A DNA stretch of 64,000 bases from Neptunitalea chrysea (GTDB taxonomy: Bacteria; Bacteroidota; Bacteroidia; Flavobacteriales; Flavobacteriaceae), in contig NZ_BRVP01000003.1 of assembly GCF_027924145.1 (NCBI RefSeq), forward strand, positions 124,001 to 188,000, written 5' to 3'. A model generated the notes under the pieces. The model had not been told where the DNA came from and did no database searches. It saw only the letters and a program-made list of their open reading frames with translations. Positions 27,160 to 36,033 of this stretch are shown in pieces. The position numbers and the translations under genes are program-made. Numbering within the stretch: position 1 is the stretch's first letter; each line of letters opens with the position of its first letter.

Positions 27160-27188
27160 TTGATTAATGTTTCATAGTTGTATATTTA
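27160..27188 (+). promoter_or_regulatory. Possible promoter of the MBL-rhodanese gene
   Basis: TTG at 27160-27162, an 18-bp spacer and TATATTTA at 27181-27188, close to the TTG/TAnnTTTG consensus, about 56 bp before the ATG. No GTAAC dyad is present, so this gene may be read both from here and through from the TauE promoter. Confidence 0.45.
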
Positions 27189-27244
27189 GGCGGTAAAGAA
27201 AAAAGAATACTTAAAAATTACATAAAAGATAAAATTTAGGTTAA

Positions 27245-28663
27245 ATGAATATAGAGCAAATATATACTGGTTGTTTAGCACAGGGAGCATATTATATTGA
27301 AAGTGATGGAGAGGTTGCTATAATAGATCCACTAAGAGAGGTGGCTCCGTATATAGAAAAAGCGAAACAGGATAATGCAAAGATTAAATATATTTTTGAA
27401 ACCCATTTTCATGCTGATTTTGTGAGTGGGCACGTTACACTTGCAAAGGAAACAGGTGCCGAAATTATTTATGGTCCTACTGCATCACCTTCTTTTAAGG
27501 CTAACATTGCCGAAGACGGACAGGTGTTTCAATTAGGAAATATTAGCTTTACGGTACTTCATACCCCTGGGCATACGATGGAGAGTACAACGTACCTGCT
27601 TAAAGATGCGCAAGGAAAAGATCGTGCTATTTTTAGTGGTGACACCTTGTTTTTAGGAGATGTAGGAAGACCTGATTTGGCACAAAAAGCGGCAGATATG
27701 ACACAAGAGCAACTTGCCGGATTGTTATTTGAGAGTCTTAGAAACAAAATTATGCCTTTAGCAGATGATGTTATTGTATATCCTGCACATGGTGCGGGTT
27801 CTGCTTGTGGTAAGAACATGATGAAAGAAACGGTTGATACCTTAGGGAATCAGAAGCAAATGAACTATGCTTTACGAGCCGATATGACCAAGGATGAGTT
27901 TATAAAAGAGGTGACAGACGGATTGTTACCACCACCACAATATTTTCCGTTAAATGTAAAAATGAATAAGGAAGGATACGAGGATATTGATGAGGTTTTA
28001 GAGCGTGGAACAAAGGCGTTAAATCCTGATGCTTTTGAAGTGATGGCGAATGAAGTAGAAGCGGTAGTACTAGATGTAAGGCGTCAAAGTGAATTTATAA
28101 AAGGACATATACCAAGATCTATATTTATTGGTATTGATGGTGGTTTTGCGCCATGGGTTGGGGCATTGATTAAAGATGTAAAACAACCAATACTTTTAGT
28201 AATACCTGAAGGTAGAGAGGAAGAGGTAGTAACCAGATTATCTCGTGTTGGTTTTGATATGACCTTAGGATATTTAGAAGGTGGTTTTGAAGCATGGAAA
28301 AACGCTGGTAAGGATTACGACACCTTGGCTTCTATCTCGGCGGAGACCTTTAAAGAACGTTTAGAGGCACAACCAGATTTAGCTGTATTTGATGTTAGAA
28401 AAGATGGGGAGTTTGTTTCTGAGCATGTACTTACTGCAAACCATACGCCGTTAGATTATTTAAATGATTATCTAGAGAAGTTTCCTAAGGAGAAAGACTT
28501 TTATGTGCATTGTGCAGGAGGATATAGATCGGTTATTGCTGCTTCTATATTGAAAAGTAGAGGGTACCATAACTTAATTGATGTAGCCGGTGGGTTTAAG
28601 GCTATTAAAGAGGCGGGGATAGCTGTTTCTAATAAGGTGTGCCCTACAGAGTTGGAAAAATAA
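27245..28663 (+). CDS. MBL-fold persulfide dioxygenase-like protein with two rhodanese domains
   Basis: A 472-aa protein. Residues 1-240 are a metallo-beta-lactamase fold with metal ligands H54, H56, D58 and H63 in THFHADFVSGH, followed by HTPGH and FSGDTLFLGDVGRPD. This matches ETHE1/persulfide dioxygenase-type proteins. Two rhodanese domains follow (about 260-355 and 365-465). The first has no catalytic Cys (LLVIPEGREEE). The second has C423 in VHCAGGYRS. It probably oxidises glutathione-type or protein persulfide to sulfite, with the rhodanese handling the sulfane sulfur. Its place after a sulfite exporter and before a rhodanese lipoprotein fits that role. Confidence 0.88.
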   Translation: MNIEQIYTGCLAQGAYYIESDGEVAIIDPLREVAPYIEKAKQDNAKIKYIFETHFHADFVSGHVTLAKETGAEIIYGPTASPSFKANIAEDGQVFQLGNISFTVLHTPGHTMESTTYLLKDAQGKDRAIFSGDTLFLGDVGRPDLAQKAADMTQEQLAGLLFESLRNKIMPLADDVIVYPAHGAGSACGKNMMKETVDTLGNQKQMNYALRADMTKDEFIKEVTDGLLPPPQYFPLNVKMNKEGYEDIDEVLERGTKALNPDAFEVMANEVEAVVLDVRRQSEFIKGHIPRSIFIGIDGGFAPWVGALIKDVKQPILLVIPEGREEEVVTRLSRVGFDMTLGYLEGGFEAWKNAGKDYDTLASISAETFKERLEAQPDLAVFDVRKDGEFVSEHVLTANHTPLDYLNDYLEKFPKEKDFYVHCAGGYRSVIAASILKSRGYHNLIDVAGGFKAIKEAGIAVSNKVCPTELEK

Positions 28664-28668
28664 CAAGT

Positions 28669-29037
28669 ATGAAACCTATATATTTAGGAGTGTTTTTAGT
28701 GCTTTTGATGTCATGTAGTACATTTTATCAAGATCATGTAACACTTCTTGAAGCACCAGAATTTCAAAAACAGATTTCTGAATCGGATGCATTACAGTTA
28801 ATAGATGTCAGAACGCTTAAAGAATTTAAAGAAGGAGCTATTACGGGGGCGGTAAATATGAATTTGAATGATGATGATTTTCAGAAGCAACTTGCCACGC
28901 TCGATAAAGAAAAACCTGTGTATGTATATTGTAGAACGGGTATACGAAGTAAAGACGCAACTATTATAATGGCCGAAAATGGGTTCGAAGAAATTTATGA
29001 GCTATCGGGTGGTTATAGGAGTTATAAAAAAGATTAA
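28669..29037 (+). CDS. Rhodanese-like lipoprotein
   Basis: A 122-aa lipoprotein. The ATG at 28669 gives a clean signal peptide with lipobox LLMSC (C16). An upstream in-frame start at 28639 would overlap the previous gene and spoil it. The rhodanese domain (about 30-120) has the catalytic loop VYCRTGIRS with C88. It is membrane-anchored in the periplasm and should carry sulfane sulfur. It lies 5 bp after the MBL-rhodanese gene, and a strong terminator follows. Confidence 0.87.
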   Translation: MKPIYLGVFLVLLMSCSTFYQDHVTLLEAPEFQKQISESDALQLIDVRTLKEFKEGAITGAVNMNLNDDDFQKQLATLDKEKPVYVYCRTGIRSKDATIIMAENGFEEIYELSGGYRSYKKD

Positions 29038-29045
29038 TGATTATT

Positions 29046-29073
29046 AAAACCGGAGTTATTTCCGGTTTTTTTA
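29046..29073 (+). terminator. Rho-independent terminator after the rhodanese genes
   Basis: AAAACCGGA / TCCGGTTTT stem with a 6-base loop, followed by a T-run. It closes the sulfur operon 8 bp after the lipoprotein stop. Confidence 0.85.
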
Positions 29074-29150
29074 TATTTATTATAAAATTGTTAACGTTAT
29101 TTTGTGGATAATCCCCGTACCTTCGGTCTTAAACCAGAAAACTAATTAGT

Positions 29151-29405
29151 ATGAGCTTTATAGAAGATATTGTTATTCCTGGAGAGAAGGGACGTATTTT
29201 TTTAACGAGTGTAGATAAAACGGAAGACCTCATGAGCATTAAGAGTGCTATTGAAAAAATTGAAGGGATAACAGAGGTGTCTGTTAATATAGCTGTTTTT
29301 CCAACTGAATTTCACATTGTTGTAGATGTAGTGGTAGATGTAAACGAGATTGGGGAAGTTGTGAATGAACTAGGATTTCACCTGTTGCCTAAATCAAATT
29401 TGTAA
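29151..29405 (+). CDS. HMA-like ferredoxin-fold small protein without CxxC
   Basis: An 84-aa soluble protein. The pattern of hydrophobic strands and helices (GRIFLTSVDKTEDLMSIKSAIEKIEGITEVSVN...EVVNELGFHLLP) is that of heavy-metal-associated (HMA) domains. The metal-binding CxxC is missing, so metal delivery is unlikely. Its role is unknown. It lies between the sulfur operon and pncA, flanked by terminators on both sides, and so is probably transcribed alone. Confidence 0.6.
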   Translation: MSFIEDIVIPGEKGRIFLTSVDKTEDLMSIKSAIEKIEGITEVSVNIAVFPTEFHIVVDVVVDVNEIGEVVNELGFHLLPKSNL

Positions 29406-29415
29406 ATAACGTTGT

Positions 29416-29441
29416 AGATGATGATTTAAGTCATCTTTTTA
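29416..29441 (+). terminator. Hairpin after the HMA-like gene
   Basis: AGATGA...TCATCT stem with a 9-base loop followed by TTTTT, 10 bp after the stop codon. Confidence 0.6.
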
Positions 29442-29557
29442 GGAAGAAAAAAGAAGTACTTTCGATATTAGAAAGTTTTTTATAAAAGTATTGCGTTTGT
29501 AAACAGTTTAAAAAATAAAGTTGTAATTTTTTTTAATGCTGTTTTTAAGATTGAATA

Positions 29558-29584
29558 GGGAGCCGCCATGGCTCCCTGTTTGTT
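29558..29584. terminator. Terminator near the pncA 3' end
   Basis: A GC-rich 7-bp stem, GGGAGCC / GGCTCCC, with loop GCCAT and a T-rich right flank, located 16 bp from the pncA stop. It probably ends transcription from one or both sides. Confidence 0.65.
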
Positions 29585-29591
29585 TTATAAT

Positions 29592-30200
29592 TTATGATAT
29601 CTCAAACGATTTTAAAATAGCTCCTCCATTATTAATGAGGTCTTGTTTTGCATTTTCAAAATCTTCTTCCGAGATGGCTCTGGTAGCATCTTCTATCAAA
29701 TAGCTTTTAAATCCTTCTCTAATAGCATCTTTAGTCGAGAAATAGACACAAAAATCTGCCGCTAGTCCGGTAAAGTATAATTCGGTGACTCCTTTATCTT
29801 TTAGGTAGCCTGTGAGTCCGGTTGATTTTAAATGCGCATTATCATAAAACCCACTATAACTATCAATTTCTGGGTTGGTTCCTTTTCTAAAAATGGCTTC
29901 TATCTTAGCGGTATGTAAGTCTTTATGAAATTCAGCCCCTTCGGTATTTTGTACACAATGCACCGGCCATAATATTTGTTCAATACCGTTAAGATCAATG
30001 GTGTCAAATACGTTATGTTCTTCATGTTGCGATACAAAACTTGCATGGTTTTCTGGATGCCAGTCTTGCGTAGCTACAACCAGATCAAACTTTTTTTGAA
30101 GTTCATTAATCACCGGAATTACTTCATACCCATGGGGTACCGCAAGATTCCCACCCGGAATAAAATCATTTTGAACATCTATAATTACAAGAGCTTTCAA
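29592..30200 (-). CDS. pncA: Nicotinamidase
   Basis: A 202-aa cysteine hydrolase. The catalytic triad is visible: D8 (VIIDVQNDF), K106 (FRKGTNPE) and C151 (GLAADFCV). Probable metal ligands are D46, H48 (TQDWHPEN) and H81. It deamidates nicotinamide to nicotinate in NAD salvage. It overlaps pncB by 4 bp, so nicotinamide to nicotinate to nicotinate mononucleotide is encoded as one unit. Confidence 0.94.
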   Translation of the reverse strand: MKALVIIDVQNDFIPGGNLAVPHGYEVIPVINELQKKFDLVVATQDWHPENHASFVSQHEEHNVFDTIDLNGIEQILWPVHCVQNTEGAEFHKDLHTAKIEAIFRKGTNPEIDSYSGFYDNAHLKSTGLTGYLKDKGVTELYFTGLAADFCVYFSTKDAIREGFKSYLIEDATRAISEEDFENAKQDLINNGGAILKSFEIS

Positions 30201-31609
30201 TTTTTGTCGGTTTTATATAGAGCAATTAGCATATCTCTTTCTTTTTTAAGTAAGGAGCTAATCCCTACTTTGTAAATGTGCGGATTGTCAAATCGTTTGT
30301 ATTCAGTAAGTAAATGACTTAAACGTTCTTTACTGTAGGCTGCTATCTCGTTTAATGAATAATCAGGAATCGTTTTTTTACCGTTTTCCATAACTGGGGT
30401 CAGTAAGGGTTCTTGTTTGTAAGCACCTACTTCTAATTGTTTATAAGGTTCATAAGGGTGGTGCATTAAGTCTACCTTTTCTTCTGTATGAATAGCAATA
30501 GCATCCGCACCAATAAACTTACCGTTTTCATCATTCATGCGGTACACCTGCTTACGATATGGTAAGGTGGTTTTAATTAGACTCTCCGATATTTTAATAC
30601 GTGGTTTGCCCGAAGAATACGCAAGCTTATACACACCATCTAAGGCGCCGTTTGGTTTTCCAATCACCAGATTGGTACCTACTCCGTAGATGTCTATAGG
30701 GGCTTCCTGTTCTTTTAAACTTTTAATAACAAACTCATCTAACTGATTAGATACGGCAATTTTTACATACGCTAACCCTGCGGCATCTAATAGTTTTCTA
30801 CATTGTTTAGCGTAGTAGGCAAGGTCGCCACTGTCTAATCGAATTGCCAATAGTTGCTGTCCTTTGGTTTCCATTTCTTTGGCAACAGTAATAGCATTCG
30901 GGATACCGCTTTTTAAGGTATTGTAGGTATCTACTAGCAATACACATTTTTTAGGGCGACACTCAGCAAAATCACGGAATGCCTCTAATTCTGTGTCATA
31001 ACTTTGTACAAAGGAGTGTGCCATAGTACCCGAGATAGGAATGTTATAATCTCTTCCTACAATAACGTTACTTGTGCCATGAAAACCACCAATCATTGCA
31101 GCTTTACTAGCAAAATAACCACCAGGACCTTGGGCTCTTCGCAATCCAAAATCTAAAAGCGTTTTATCTTTAGCCACCATAGCAACTCTACTAGCTTTGG
31201 TAGCAATTAAGGTTTGAAAGTTTAATAGGTTCAGCAGAATAGTTTCAATAATCTGCGCCTCAACCATAGAGGCTTCTACCTGTAAAATAGGCTGCGTTTG
31301 AAAAACAACATCTCCCTCCTGAACCGAATAAATAGTTCCTGAAAATTTAAACGTACGTAAGTATGCTAAAAAATCAGGTTCAAAATCGTACTGAGTTAAA
31401 TACTCAATGTCTTCTTTACTAAAGGTTAAGGTTTCAATAGTTTTAAGCAAATCCCCTAATCCTGCAAAAATTGCGTAGCCTCCGTTATATGGTATTTTTC
31501 TAAAGTAGTAATCAAAAATTGCCAGCTCGTCTTTTTTACCTTTCTTAAAGTAAACTTGAGCCATACTTAACTGATACATATCAGTATAGGTAGCGGTAAA
31601 GTTGAACAT
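30197..31609 (-). CDS. pncB: Nicotinate phosphoribosyltransferase
   Basis: About 470 aa from the ATG at 31609 (MFNFTATYTDMYQLSMAQVYF). An in-frame TTG at 31636 would place the start on top of the -7 element, so the ATG is preferred. Signature segments are DFGLRRAQG, GTMAHSFVQSY, IRLDSGDLAYYAKQ and YGVGTNLV. It forms nicotinate mononucleotide from nicotinate and PRPP. It is translated together with pncA downstream (4-bp overlap). Confidence 0.94.
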   Translation of the reverse strand: MFNFTATYTDMYQLSMAQVYFKKGKKDELAIFDYYFRKIPYNGGYAIFAGLGDLLKTIETLTFSKEDIEYLTQYDFEPDFLAYLRTFKFSGTIYSVQEGDVVFQTQPILQVEASMVEAQIIETILLNLLNFQTLIATKASRVAMVAKDKTLLDFGLRRAQGPGGYFASKAAMIGGFHGTSNVIVGRDYNIPISGTMAHSFVQSYDTELEAFRDFAECRPKKCVLLVDTYNTLKSGIPNAITVAKEMETKGQQLLAIRLDSGDLAYYAKQCRKLLDAAGLAYVKIAVSNQLDEFVIKSLKEQEAPIDIYGVGTNLVIGKPNGALDGVYKLAYSSGKPRIKISESLIKTTLPYRKQVYRMNDENGKFIGADAIAIHTEEKVDLMHHPYEPYKQLEVGAYKQEPLLTPVMENGKKTIPDYSLNEIAAYSKERLSHLLTEYKRFDNPHIYKVGISSLLKKERDMLIALYKTDKN

Positions 31610-31624
31610 AGTATACTGTTTGTA

Positions 31625-31632
31625 CAAATTTA
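31625..31632 (-). promoter_or_regulatory. -7 element of pncB-pncA
   Basis: TAAATTTG on the minus strand, matching TAnnTTTG, 15 bp before the chosen pncB ATG. It supports the ATG start over the upstream TTG. Confidence 0.6.
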
Positions 31633-31636
31633 GCAA

Positions 31637-31940
31637 TTACCAGAGTCAAGAATGCTAAAGTTGTATTAAAAAATTTGATGAGGGGTAGTGGTGAGGATGT
31701 TTATTTATTATGTACTGATTAGAGGAATTTAAAGAGGAAGATTAGCTTTCAATAAAATGGTATTTTTCAATTCAAAGTCTTCAAATTTTTTCTAGGTGTA
31801 AGGTTCATGGTTAAAAAGCAGTAGTATGCGATGCTTGGTAAATACGAAAAAGGAACCCTTCTTAGCTGTTGAACATAAAAAGGAGAGTAGTAAAAAATAA
31901 GTATGACCTTGTATGCTTTCATGGCTGTTGTATCTTTTAT
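31637..31940. other. Spacer without recognised gene
   Basis: About 300 bp between divergent pncB and the cytochrome c gene. Short ORFs only; nothing protein-like was recognised. A dispersed repeat copy and then the cytochrome gene's operator follow. Confidence 0.4.
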
Positions 31941-31990
31941 GCGATAATCGAGATTAAATGTTTCGTGGGCTTACCCCGAAGTAGTTTACT
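31941..31990 (+). repeat. Dispersed intergenic repeat, short form (copy 4)
   Basis: GCGATAATCGAGATTAAATG, then TTTCGTGGGCTTACCCCGAA and GTAGTTTACT. It is nearly identical in layout to copies 3 and 5. Confidence 0.75.
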
Positions 31991-32105
31991 TAAACCTTAC
32001 AATAGCCAGAGGTAGAGATGAAAACCTAATGGTAGCAAATAAACGTTTAGTGTATAAATAAAAAAGTTTTATACTTACTAAAACCAATTATAAATTAGGC
32101 AGAAT

Positions 32106-32150
32106 AGTAACCTGTGTTACATAGGTTAGGCAGGTAAAACTGTACCTTTA
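32106..32150 (+). promoter_or_regulatory. Crp/Fnr-type operator and promoter of the cytochrome c gene
   Basis: Dyad AGTAACCTGTGTTACA (32106-32121) and -7 element TACCTTTA (32143-32150), 45 bp overall. The ATG is 16 bp beyond the -7 element. Confidence 0.75.
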
Positions 32151-32165
32151 TAAAAAAAGGAAAAA

Positions 32166-33140
32166 ATGCGTTTAAGTGTATTAGTACTCATGGTTTTACT
32201 AGTAGCTTCTTGTGAAACCACACCCGAAAAAAAAGATGTGAAGAAGGATGTATCTACGACGTACGATCCGGCGGAAGCAAAACAATTGCTTACCCAGAAT
32301 TGTTATGTGTGCCATAGTCCTACCGCACCTGAGGGCTCAGGTCGTATTGCACCACCTATGGTTGCCATTAAAGCTCATTATCTTACCGATGATATGAGCA
32401 AGGAAGAATTTGTAAATAGCATTTTACATTTTGTAAATAACCCAACTGAGGCTAACTCAAAAATGAGAGGCGCTGTTAGAAAGTTTGGGGTAATGCCAAA
32501 TCAGAAGTATCCGGAAGAAACCTTGCGTAAAATTTCGGAGTATATGTACGACTACCAAATAGAAGAACCAACATGGTTTAAAGACCATTATCAGGAAAAA
32601 GGGTTTGGTAAATACCATCAACGTGGGAGGCGGCTGCCAGATGCGGGGAAACCTATGAGTTATAAAGAAGAAGGATTATCGTATGCACTAGGCACCAAAA
32701 AAGTACTGGGTAAAAATCTTATGGGTAAAATACAGTCGGAAGGAGTAGAAGCTGCACTCACATTTTGTAACGTTAAAGCTATGCCATTGACCGATAGTAT
32801 GGCTACCAAGTACAATGCCACCATAAAAAGAGTATCTGATAAAAACAGAAATACTGAAAACAAAGCAAACACAAAAGAGGTAGCATATATAACTCAGTTT
32901 AAAGAAGTATTGAAAAGTGGAGCTGAAGCCCAACCCATTATTGATGAGGAAGGAGATGTGGTGCACTTTTATTATCCTATTGTAACCAATTCAATGTGTT
33001 TAAAATGTCATGGAACCCCTAGAGATATAGCGCCTAAAATACAAAGGAAGTTGGCAGAGTTATACCCTGATGATAAAGCCGTTGGGTATAGTGAAAATGA
33101 AGTAAGAGGTATTTGGAGCATTACGTTTGATAAGAATTAG
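32166..33140 (+). CDS. c-type cytochrome lipoprotein with DUF3365 heme domain
   Basis: A 324-aa lipoprotein (lipobox VASC, C16). The first heme motif is C46-Y-V-C49-H50 in a cytochrome c-type domain (about 33-120). The second is C278-L-K-C281-H282 in a C-terminal DUF3365/Tll0287-like domain (about 170-320), which usually senses redox or gas ligands or carries electrons. It is anchored on the periplasmic side. It is controlled by the shared Crp/Fnr-type operator and is followed by a methyltransferase 3 bp later. A role in electron flow to the bd oxidase, or in sensing reduced sulfur or NO, is inferred only. Confidence 0.85.
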   Translation: MRLSVLVLMVLLVASCETTPEKKDVKKDVSTTYDPAEAKQLLTQNCYVCHSPTAPEGSGRIAPPMVAIKAHYLTDDMSKEEFVNSILHFVNNPTEANSKMRGAVRKFGVMPNQKYPEETLRKISEYMYDYQIEEPTWFKDHYQEKGFGKYHQRGRRLPDAGKPMSYKEEGLSYALGTKKVLGKNLMGKIQSEGVEAALTFCNVKAMPLTDSMATKYNATIKRVSDKNRNTENKANTKEVAYITQFKEVLKSGAEAQPIIDEEGDVVHFYYPIVTNSMCLKCHGTPRDIAPKIQRKLAELYPDDKAVGYSENEVRGIWSITFDKN

Positions 33141-33143
33141 TAA

Positions 33144-33749
33144 ATGAAGGAATTTTGGAATGAGCGTTACCAGGCAGAGGCGTTTGCTTATGGTATAGCA
33201 CCAAATGATTTTTTTAAAGAGAAATTAGTTGAAATACCTGCCGGTGGCAGTGTGTTATTTGCTGCAGAGGGCGAAGGGCGGAATGCCGTATATGCAGCAA
33301 CACAAGGCTATAAAGGAAGTGCTTTTGATATGAGTGTTTCTGGTAAAGAAAAGGCGCTTATGTTGGCCGAAAAGCAAGGAGTGTCTATAGACTATCAGGT
33401 AGCAGATTTGGAATCGGTTCACTACGATACAGAAAGTTTTGATGCCTTGGTTCTTATATATTCGCATTTTCCTGCTGAAATTAGAGCAGCCGGACTTGAA
33501 AAATTGTGTTCGTATGTAAAACCTGGTGGAAAACTCATTTTTGAGTGCTTTGCGAAAGAACAATTTGGAAGAACTTCTGGCGGACCTAAAAATAGCGAGA
33601 TGTTATTTTCTATAGCGGAAGTAAAACAACTATTTCCTGAGTTGGAATTTAACATTTTAGAGCAATGTGAGATTACTTTAAACGAGGGGCTTTACCATCG
33701 GGGTGAAGGTTCCGTTGTTAGATTTGTAGCCTCTAAATTATCTAAATAA
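33144..33749 (+). CDS. Class I SAM-dependent methyltransferase (TehB-like)
   Basis: A 201-aa protein starting MKEFWNERYQAEAFAYGIAPNDFF, the pattern of small TehB/thiopurine-type methyltransferases. The SAM-binding region is VLFAAEGEGRNAVYAATQGY (about 38-57) and the acidic residue follows in GSAFDMS. Family members methylate tellurite, thiols or small nucleophiles. In this setting a thiol or hydrogen sulfide S-methyltransferase role is possible. It is co-transcribed with the cytochrome gene, and a strong terminator follows. Confidence 0.82.
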   Translation: MKEFWNERYQAEAFAYGIAPNDFFKEKLVEIPAGGSVLFAAEGEGRNAVYAATQGYKGSAFDMSVSGKEKALMLAEKQGVSIDYQVADLESVHYDTESFDALVLIYSHFPAEIRAAGLEKLCSYVKPGGKLIFECFAKEQFGRTSGGPKNSEMLFSIAEVKQLFPELEFNILEQCEITLNEGLYHRGEGSVVRFVASKLSK

Positions 33750-33795
33750 TTGATACCTACTTATGTTTGAATGACATTGGATTCATTCATTTTAG

Positions 33796-33827
33796 AAAGA
33801 GCTGCACTAAGTACAGCTCTTTTTTTA
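33796..33827 (+). terminator. Rho-independent terminator
   Basis: AAAGAGCTG / CAGCTCTTT stem, 9-base loop, then a T-run, 47 bp after the methyltransferase stop. Confidence 0.85.
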
Positions 33828-33829
33828 CT

Positions 33830-33879
33830 CAATAATTGAGATTAAATGCTCCGAAGACTTTATCCGAGTTAGTTTACTA
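33830..33879 (+). repeat. Dispersed intergenic repeat, short form (copy 5)
   Basis: CAATAATTGAGATTAAATGC, TCCGAAGACTTTATCCGAGT, TAGTTTACTA. It is more diverged than the others. It ends directly at the stop codon of the TonB receptor gene. Confidence 0.65.
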
Positions 33880-35952
33880 TTAGAATTTGTATTGTACAAA
33901 TGCTGTAAAGTTTCTTCCCGGTTCTGTAATAGGTGTACCATTGGTAACTCCGGTTTGGCTTTTAAACGCAAAGTTCAAATGGTTGTGATACGTTTCGTCT
34001 AATAGATTTAATACTGCAACACCTAACGTTAACTTAGGAATAGGTTTATATCCCATTTTAATATCTAAGGTCTCATAGTTGGCAGTTGTGATTTCGCCAA
34101 AGCTATAAGCTAGTTCGTGCTGGGTAGCAGTAATATTGTAACGAACATTTAACCAATATTTTTCTTTTTCAATACCCGTAGAAAGTCTTAGTTGAAAAGG
34201 GGGAACTAAAGGTAACGACTCATCAAAATCTTTATTTTTGGCATATATATATGCCGCCTCTGTTTTAAAAAAGTAATGGTTTGCAAAAGTTAACTCTGCG
34301 GCTACTTCTGCTCCGGTTTTATAGGCATTATTAATATTAGTAAAAACCTTGGCATTGGTACCGTAATCGGCATCAATAATGGCAGAGATATAGTTGTTTA
34401 ATATTGAGTAGTACACAGAGCTCTCTAGGTGTAACTTATCAAAAAATCCATTAAACGATTTTACTCCATTTACGCCAACCTCAAATTGGTCGTTGGTTTC
34501 CGCTTTTAGATTTGGGTTACCGGTATACGTATAGCTATCTTGGCCTACATTAAACTGATAAATGTAACGTTCAATCATATTAGCAGAACGCACTCCGTGT
34601 CCGTAGGCAAATTCTAAATACCAATTGGGTGTTAATATCTGTTTAAGTGAGGTAGTTCCGCTTACATTGTGTTCGGTACGGTAAGCAGGGGAGTACAAAG
34701 CGGTAAATCCATCTTCAGGATTGTTGATATCAGAGGTAACATGGTCGTATCTTATGCCAAGCGTAAGTAAGCTTTTGGTAGCTACATTCCATTTAGCTTC
34801 TGTAAAGATGCCCATGTCGTTAATATAAGAATCCTGCCAAATAGAATTTACCTTGGTAATAGGAGTGTCTAATATAGTCCCATTTTGCATTTTAATAACA
34901 CGAGTTTTTGTTCCGTCTCTGTCAATATGCAAATAATCGGCACCACTGTACATTTTTAAGTGGGTAATCGGCTTCCATAGTACTTCTATTTTACCTCCTG
35001 TTGTAGTAGCATCTACCAATGCTTCGGCATTCATCATGGCAAAGGTACTACGTTTATGGTTGGTCATTAAATGATCTACATAACTGTAGTACGATTTCAC
35101 CTGAATGTACTCAACCTTATCAGTATTTGGTTGCCATTTATAATCAAGGGTAGCAACACTGCTATTATCGTAATCGGTGTCCATAGGTAACCCAGCATGT
35201 AACACATCTCTACCAAAGGCCTGTTTCCATCCAGCAACCATACGTTGATTGTGAGCCATGTTATAACCCAATTTAAAACCATAATTGGTGCTTTTAAAAG
35301 CAGATGGAATTTCTACGTCGTCACCATCTTCATAGTTGTCATAGTTTCGGTATCCAAAATGACTGGATACGTCAAACTTATTAGTAATGTATTTTAGTTG
35401 TGTCATACCTACATAAGCGTTTCCGTTGGTTTCGTAACCCGAAGCAACCGAACCGTGAAATCCTTTTTCTAAGGAGGTAGGATCATGAGTTACCAAGTTT
35501 ACAATACCTCCGAAAGAAGCCCCGTATCTAACGCTATAAGGGCCTTTAATAATTTCAATACGTTCAATAGTTTCAGGTGCCACATGAGACGTAATAGGAT
35601 CCATTCGGTTGGGGCAGGCATTCATTACTTTAACACCACCATCGTATTGTACATTTAGCTGCTCATATTGTGAAGCTCTAAAACTTGGATCTACTGCGTA
35701 GTTTCCTCTTTTAATAATAGAGAAACCGTTGAGGTTACTAAACATATCGGCCACATTTTTAGGCTGTACAATTTGTTCAGAATAATTGTTAGAGACAGTG
35801 TGTAATACAGGATCGGTAGTCGGATTCCCTGTTACAATAACCTCTTCTATATGTATAATACTATCTTTAGTAATTGTTTTCTCTTCTGTTTTTTGCGCAT
35901 AGGCAACGGGTAGTAGCAACAAGTATGCTACCAATAAATATATTGATTTCAT
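33880..35952 (-). CDS. OprC/NosA-like TonB-dependent copper receptor
   Basis: A 690-aa outer-membrane receptor. It has a signal peptide (cut near Ala-Gln at 20), a TonB box-like segment EEVIVTGNP, a plug domain and a 22-strand barrel ending ...FTAFVQYKF with terminal Phe. The plug contains NACPNRMDPITSHVAPE: C113 and M117 form the CxxxM motif that binds copper in OprC/NosA. It would import copper for periplasmic enzymes. The small Cys protein gene precedes it by about 80 bp on the same strand, and both should respond to the operator at 36420-36464. Confidence 0.85.
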   Translation of the reverse strand: MKSIYLLVAYLLLLPVAYAQKTEEKTITKDSIIHIEEVIVTGNPTTDPVLHTVSNNYSEQIVQPKNVADMFSNLNGFSIIKRGNYAVDPSFRASQYEQLNVQYDGGVKVMNACPNRMDPITSHVAPETIERIEIIKGPYSVRYGASFGGIVNLVTHDPTSLEKGFHGSVASGYETNGNAYVGMTQLKYITNKFDVSSHFGYRNYDNYEDGDDVEIPSAFKSTNYGFKLGYNMAHNQRMVAGWKQAFGRDVLHAGLPMDTDYDNSSVATLDYKWQPNTDKVEYIQVKSYYSYVDHLMTNHKRSTFAMMNAEALVDATTTGGKIEVLWKPITHLKMYSGADYLHIDRDGTKTRVIKMQNGTILDTPITKVNSIWQDSYINDMGIFTEAKWNVATKSLLTLGIRYDHVTSDINNPEDGFTALYSPAYRTEHNVSGTTSLKQILTPNWYLEFAYGHGVRSANMIERYIYQFNVGQDSYTYTGNPNLKAETNDQFEVGVNGVKSFNGFFDKLHLESSVYYSILNNYISAIIDADYGTNAKVFTNINNAYKTGAEVAAELTFANHYFFKTEAAYIYAKNKDFDESLPLVPPFQLRLSTGIEKEKYWLNVRYNITATQHELAYSFGEITTANYETLDIKMGYKPIPKLTLGVAVLNLLDETYHNHLNFAFKSQTGVTNGTPITEPGRNFTAFVQYKF

Positions 35953-36033
35953 TGAATAGTAAATAAGTTATATCAATACTTAAAACACTATTTTTTAAGC
36001 ATCAAAAAAAATGTAATATGTATAATGTTGTAA

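Noticed and set aside
31610-31636. TTG start of pncB at 31636
   Set aside because: It overlaps the TAAATTTG promoter element; the ATG at 31609 gives the usual N-terminus.
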